Source of the DNA: Clostridia bacterium
Lineage (GTDB): Bacteria; Bacillota; Clostridia; Christensenellales; UBA3700
NCBI GenBank assembly: GCA_029061605.1
Contig: JAIDRT010000043.1
Span: 1 to 64,000 of the forward strand
Direction: 5' to 3'
DNA: 64,000 bases
The stretch's first letter is position 1. Each line of letters starts with the position of its first letter. Of this stretch, positions 59,648-64,000 are shown one piece after another. The position numbers and the translations under genes are program-made. The notes beneath the pieces were generated by a model. It was not told the DNA's origin. It saw nothing but the letters and a program-made list of their open reading frames with translations, and made no database searches.

Positions 59648-62600
59648 TTACAGTCTCTTCAACAATCTTTGTTCTTTGAGCAGATCTTGATATCTCTCGA
59701 TCTGGTCTTCTCTCAAATCTACCATATTCTTTGCCGCCTTACAAGCCTGCGCGTCGCCGATAATGACCTCAGTCTCTTTGACTTTGATCTTGGTGCCGTC
59801 GCTCGTAGCGTCTCTCTTGATGTCTTTGAGGTACTCGTCTTCCATCTTGAAGAGCGCGACCGTAGTATCTTTCTTTATCGTAAGTTTCAAGAGCGGATTA
59901 GCGCTAGACGGACCGATTACGATAGCGTAAGTCGACTTTTTCTCTTTGCTCTTTTCTTTTGCCAAAGCGTACGCTCTCAAGTCGTCAAAGAATTTTTTCT
60001 GTTGTTTAGAAAGCAACTCGTATGCCTCGTCGAGCGTAAGTCTGGGAGCCTTTTCTATAGTAGTCTTTGCGCGAGGAGCAGCGACTTTGACTTCTTTCTC
60101 GATCACTTTTTCCACGACCTTTTCTACAGGCACTTCTACTCTGACTTCTTTTTCCACAATCTTTTCGACAGGTACTTCTTTCTCTACGATTTTCTCTACC
60201 TCAACTGGAACTTCGACGATCTTCTCGACGACTTTCTCAACTGGAACTTCTTTTTCGATTATCTTCTCGACAGGGACTTCGACCTTGACTTCTTTCTCAA
60301 CGATCTTTTCCACTTCGACAGGTACCTCGACGATCTTTTCTACAGGCACTTCTTTCTCGACGATCTTTTCGACCTCGACAGGCACCTCGACGATTTTTTC
60401 TACCGGCACTTCGACAACCTTTTCGATTATTTGCGGCTCTGCGACTGCGGCGGCAACGGCTCTTTCGTCATTGCGCTCAAGGAGTTTTTCGATAAGCATC
60501 TCTTGATTTTTCATCATTTGATTCATACGCTCGTCGTTGCGCTCCATCATCTTTTGCATATTCTTATCATTCTTATCTATCAAGTCTTTTATCGCATTGT
60601 CATTGCTAGCAGGTTGAGGCAACATTTGTTGCATACCCGGCAACAACGCCGTGACGGTGTCGGATATGATAGCCCTCACGTCTTCGGGAGCCATACCGCG
60701 TTGAATACCCATATAAGCGCCTTGCGGAGCGCCGTCCGCGCCCATACTACCACCGCCGAACATACGCATAAACATCATCTGCATATCCTCGTCGCGACGG
60801 CGATACTCTTCTTCGCGGCGCAAATTATCCTCTTCGCGGTGACGGCGGTACTCGTCGTCTCTGCGAGAATACTCTGCCTCTCTCTTACGCTCGTCGAGGT
60901 CTTTTTGATTGCGATTATACTCTTCAAGGCTTTCTTCATAACTCTCTTCTGCCTTGTTGCGTCTGCTCTTTGCCGCGAGCATCATAATCAAAGATACCAC
61001 TGCCAAGCCTATGAGTACGCACGCAATCGCCGTCCAAATCGTCATTGCCACGCCAAGGAACGCTCCTGCGTACATTGACGTCTCCAACTTATCGGATTTT
61101 TTCTTAAACTTCTTGCGCTCGTTGTCATACTTCGCTGTCTTTGACAGGAATATTATCGTCAAGATTATGGATATCACGCCCGCAATAATCTGCCACAGCG
61201 GTATCTCCTTGAGTTTTGCAAGTATAGCGTCGAGCGGTCCGTCGCCGTCGTCGCCGCCAGGCGTAGTACCCGGGTCGCTTGGGTCTCCGCTGTTGCCAGG
61301 CAAATCGGGATCTGTCTGCGGATAAACCGGATTGCTTGGCGAATTGGGGTCAACCAACTTATCGTTGGCGCTTACGCTAAACTCTTGCCAAGCCGTCTCT
61401 ATCGTGCCGTCGGCAAACACAAAGTGATTGAGTTGATTATCCTTAATCTTTGCTCTTATCTTATAAGTCTCGCCAGCCTTCAAATCGTTGTATGCCACGA
61501 CTGCGCCGTCTTTGTCGACGATCTCGTATTCTACGCCGTTGATCTGTCCGTACTTGAGATTGAGCACGTTAGGCTTTGCGCTGGTGTTCCAGTCGATGGC
61601 GATTTGCGCCTTGACTATCTCATAGTCAAACTCATAATCTCCATCTATCTGGTATTTGTCTATATAACTTGATTTAAGGCTTACTTCAACTCTATACTTG
61701 CCCACTTCCGTAGGAGCGGTGGTCAGTCTCGTATATCCGTCGTAGTACGTAAAGTCAAACGCGGTATTAGGCACAGCGGCGTCTACAACCTTGACTGTTG
61801 CGTGTCTTGGATTGCCGTTGTATTCCATAGTATCTTTATCAAGCGAAATGCTGACTTTCGTCAAGTCCTTGCCTACTCTAAACACCTTGGATTGCGCTGA
61901 TGGGTCGTCCAAAGTATAGTTGTTGGTATCTTGCAATATCGGCTTGGCAATATAATACTTTGCGTCGCTCTCCGACCATACAATATTGTTTCTCGTTATA
62001 GGAGTAGTATTGGTGATCGTACCCATTGGGTCGCACTCGTAATACTCGTATTCTACTATTCCGCCTGCGGCTTTAGGGTCTCTCAACACAGGCATATCAA
62101 AGGCTTTGCCGTTGGTGTCCGTATACGATTCGTTCTTCCAACTTGACGCCTGTATCGTTGCTGGCACGATATTCCAAGTCTTGCTCCACTCAAAGTCTGA
62201 ATTGGGGTCTGTGAACGTAGACGGATCTGTCTCGTCCGGCTCAATATAATTGTCTGCATACGCGGGATCTAAACTAAACGATACTGACGCGCTTGCGCTT
62301 TGACCCACAGTCGTGCCTTTGTTGTTGACGTAAGTCGGCACAAGTCCTGCCGGCAAAGTCTTGGGGTCGAGCGTTGCTTCGCAATCGCTTCCGCCCGAAT
62401 ATGGCAACTGTCCGTTATACAGCCACTTGACGCCTGAGAGGTCGAACTTGACTGGATCTATCGTCCAAGTGACAGTATATATCGTAGGATTGCCGTCACT
62501 GTCCAACAGTCTTACCGAAGTGGTATAGGAATCTGCATTCTTGCCCACTGCCGAATTGTTGCTGCCCTTGCCTGCAATGACAACGTGACCGTCGCCGCGA

Positions 62601-64000
62601 CTGCCGTATGAAGTGTCCACACTCAAACCGCTTGGCGCAAGCATCTTGAATTCATAGGTATATCTGTCGTTATATGTCAACGACTTAGTATAGTTGACTG
62701 GCGTAGTATCGCCCAACTTGCCGAATTGAATATCAATTCTTGAGCCGTTGCGCATAAGCAACCAAGTCGGGGCTGTCGTCTGCGTAGGAGCGACGACTTC
62801 AAGTTTAATACCCGACGGCGTGACGTCAAATTCATAATTGGGATTGTCAGACTTGAGCACAAAGTCCCAAGTTCTTTGGCTCAAAGAGCCGGTGTCCAAC
62901 TCCACGTTGACGTTGGCATTTGCGGTATTGACGGCATAACCTGTCGAAACCGAAGTCGTAGAGTTTGGCAAATTGTAACTTAAATTATATTTATAAGGAT
63001 CGTCTTCTGCGGAGAAAAGCATATTGACGACGTCAGTGCCTATCGGGAATCCTGTGATAAGCGCAGTCAAAGTCACTTTGCTGTTTGCCGCAAACTTGAT
63101 CGTGCCGGAACTGTTGTCAGTGTCCACGCTCACGCTCAACTTAAACGGAGTGATTTCAAACTCCACTTCTTTATCGGCGGTGTCGTTGCGCACTCCGCTC
63201 GACCAATACATTGAGCCTGTCTTATCTTTGAGGGCAATCTTCACCTTATACTTGCCCGCCTTCGTCGCATTGAACGAACGAATATTGTCAAAGGTCACTC
63301 CTGTGGGCAATGACGAAGTCACGACTTCCATTGTCGCAGAGTCAAAATCTTTGAGCGAAAATCCCACTTGAGAGCCGGTATACGGCAAACTCTTGGTGTC
63401 AATCGTCGGCACGGTCAGCATCTTTCCTGTCACGCTGAACGTCACCGAATTTGGCGTCGTGGTCTTGTTGGGGGTATAGTTGGAATCAATAGAAATTACC
63501 GTCGCAGTGTAAGTGCCGTTGGCGGTAGGCAACGTCGTGCCGTGATACTCTGGGAATGCTCCCGGCAGAGTGTCGTATTGGAATCCCAAAATCGTACCCT
63601 GCGCCGATCCGCTGTCCGGCGCAGCAAGGTCGGCGGTATTGTGCTCCACCTTCGGTGGAGTTGTACCGCCTCCGGTCAACGTAAACCTTACTTCTTTGGG
63701 ATTGATTTCATAATCTATTTCGCGCTTCGCCGAACTGTTGGTAGCATAATTGCTCCACATCGTCTTGCCCGACGTGTCGACGATTTCAAATTCTACGATA
63801 TATTTTCCCGCATTGGTTGGGATAGAAATTTGAGATCCTTTTACTCCGTTGTTGGAAGCATAATACTTAACGATTATTCTCGGTTTTGTCGCATCGGTCG
63901 TCGCGACTAACGTCGCGAACGCATTGGAGTACCAACTCGGCTTATTTGACGTTGAGAACGAGTTGAAGGGGAGCGCTACTCCGTTGTATTCCAAATCGAC
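59648..64000 (-). CDS. Giant Ig-like (MBG) surface protein with TM segments and long cytoplasmic tail, 5' end outside window
   Basis: 1450 codons are in the window and the frame is open to base 64000; the TTG at 63994 lies inside an Ig-repeat (LEYNGVALP) and is not the start. From N to C: about nine to ten MBG/Ig-like repeats (each with a Y(N/D/T)G start and G(K/T)Y end); a Pro/Asp/Gly linker; TM segments encoded at about 61150-61215 and 60960-61080; an Arg/Glu coiled coil; a Met-rich stretch; a run of about 20 VEKIVEVPVE-type units; and a globular end of about 115 aa (YAIVIGPSSANPLLKLTIKK). If the TM part spans three times, the tail is cytoplasmic. It shares the outside-Ig design with the 1010-aa protein at 19219 and may be a surface partner. 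Confidence 0.82.
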   Translation of the reverse strand, partial: VDLEYNGVALPFNSFSTSNKPSWYSNAFATLVATTDATKPRIIVKYYASNNGVKGSQISIPTNAGKYIVEFEIVDTSGKTMWSNYATNSSAKREIDYEINPKEVRFTLTGGGTTPPKVEHNTADLAAPDSGSAQGTILGFQYDTLPGAFPEYHGTTLPTANGTYTATVISIDSNYTPNKTTTPNSVTFSVTGKMLTVPTIDTKSLPYTGSQVGFSLKDFDSATMEVVTSSLPTGVTFDNIRSFNATKAGKYKVKIALKDKTGSMYWSSGVRNDTADKEVEFEITPFKLSVSVDTDNSSGTIKFAANSKVTLTALITGFPIGTDVVNMLFSAEDDPYKYNLSYNLPNSTTSVSTGYAVNTANANVNVELDTGSLSQRTWDFVLKSDNPNYEFDVTPSGIKLEVVAPTQTTAPTWLLMRNGSRIDIQFGKLGDTTPVNYTKSLTYNDRYTYEFKMLAPSGLSVDTSYGSRGDGHVVIAGKGSNNSAVGKNADSYTTSVRLLDSDGNPTIYTVTWTIDPVKFDLSGVKWLYNGQLPYSGGSDCEATLDPKTLPAGLVPTYVNNKGTTVGQSASASVSFSLDPAYADNYIEPDETDPSTFTDPNSDFEWSKTWNIVPATIQASSWKNESYTDTNGKAFDMPVLRDPKAAGGIVEYEYYECDPMGTITNTTPITRNNIVWSESDAKYYIAKPILQDTNNYTLDDPSAQSKVFRVGKDLTKVSISLDKDTMEYNGNPRHATVKVVDAAVPNTAFDFTYYDGYTRLTTAPTEVGKYRVEVSLKSSYIDKYQIDGDYEFDYEIVKAQIAIDWNTSAKPNVLNLKYGQINGVEYEIVDKDGAVVAYNDLKAGETYKIRAKIKDNQLNHFVFADGTIETAWQEFSVSANDKLVDPNSPSNPVYPQTDPDLPGNSGDPSDPGTTPGGDDGDGPLDAILAKLKEIPLWQIIAGVISIILTIIFLSKTAKYDNERKKFKKKSDKLETSMYAGAFLGVAMTIWTAIACVLIGLAVVSLIMMLAAKSRRNKAEESYEESLEEYNRNQKDLDERKREAEYSRRDDEYRRHREEDNLRREEEYRRRDEDMQMMFMRMFGGGSMGADGAPQGAYMGIQRGMAPEDVRAIISDTVTALLPGMQQMLPQPASNDNAIKDLIDKNDKNMQKMMERNDERMNQMMKNQEMLIEKLLERNDERAVAAAVAEPQIIEKVVEVPVEKIVEVPVEVEKIVEKEVPVEKIVEVPVEVEKIVEKEVKVEVPVEKIIEKEVPVEKVVEKIVEVPVEVEKIVEKEVPVEKIVEKEVRVEVPVEKVVEKVIEKEVKVAAPRAKTTIEKAPRLTLDEAYELLSKQQKKFFDDLRAYALAKEKSKEKKSTYAIVIGPSSANPLLKLTIKKDTTVALFKMEDEYLKDIKRDATSDGTKIKVKETEVIIGDAQACKAAKNMVDLREDQIERYQDLLKEQRLLKRL
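60105..60430. repeat. Coding tandem repeat (Val-Glu-Lys-Ile-Val type units)
   Basis: About 320 bp inside the giant gene encode alternating EKIVEVPVEV and EKEVPVEK units. The DNA repeats near-exactly with shifts of 15-60 bp, and codons vary, so slipped-strand length change is likely but the repeat is old enough to have diverged. Confidence 0.85.

Noticed and set aside
63992..63994. TTG as start codon of the giant Ig-like gene
   Set aside because: The frame continues to the window edge and the TTG is the Leu of an Ig-repeat opening (LEYNG), with no ribosome binding site.

Overview
The window looks like chromosome of a low-to-mid GC Gram-positive anaerobe of the Bacillota, most likely an uncultured gut Clostridia-type bacterium (inference). 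Seen in sequence: AGGAGG-type ribosome binding sites, near-consensus sigma-A promoters (TTGACA, 17 bp, TATAAT), a lipobox protease, a diaminopimelate-type lysA, a flavodoxin-ferredoxin protein of the clostridial EFR1 kind, several sugar-using genes, and no outer-membrane genes. No species call is made.

Layout. 0.3-2.8 kb: a GH3 beta-glucosidase with swapped domain order. 2.9-10.5 kb: tRNA-Val(GAC), then an integrated accessory segment with a large serine recombinase, a rolling-circle (HUH) Rep protein, three large hairpin-forming intergenic repeats and a restriction-modification operon with two C5-cytosine methyltransferases and one PD-(D/E)xK nuclease. 10.5-14.6 kb: two unknown genes, a GPH sugar symporter and three small XRE repressors with visible operators. 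14.6-28.7 kb: eight tightly packed minus-strand genes behind one strong promoter. In transcription order these are an Hsp70-like ATPase, a SNF2/RapA-like ATPase with a cysteine-rich tail, a zinc-ribbon protein, a five-TM Ig-like surface protein, a zinc-ribbon/Sel1-like protein, two helical proteins, and a Vps4/katanin-like AAA ATPase. This is the best candidate for an undescribed system. I read it as an envelope-associated remodelling machine with ESCRT-III/Vps4-like logic; that is a hypothesis, not a demonstrated homology.

29-38.8 kb: a DUF6809-like gene and double-XRE regulator, rpsF-ssb-rpsR with a candidate S6:S18 leader, gltX, an M20 dipeptidase, an HD dGTPase-like enzyme, a beta-CASP metallo-hydrolase overlapping a PD-(D/E)xK-like protein, and a YgjP-type metalloprotease. 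39-43.8 kb: a GH38 alpha-mannosidase and an XRE-controlled zinc-ribbon membrane protein. 43.9-52.3 kb: a myo-inositol catabolic operon (iolJ-C-B-D-E-A, then iolG) without a linked regulator or transporter. 52.6-56.1 kb: a PP-loop ATPase translationally coupled to an EFR1-like flavodoxin/ferredoxin, then lysA. 56.2-58.7 kb: radC and a DUF4380-like/lipoprotein-protease pair. 58.8-64 kb: a 0.9-kb field of dispersed palindromic repeats, then the C-terminal 1450 codons of a giant Ig-like membrane protein that runs off the window edge. It resembles the Ig-like protein of the 14-28 kb operon in design and may belong to the same envelope theme.
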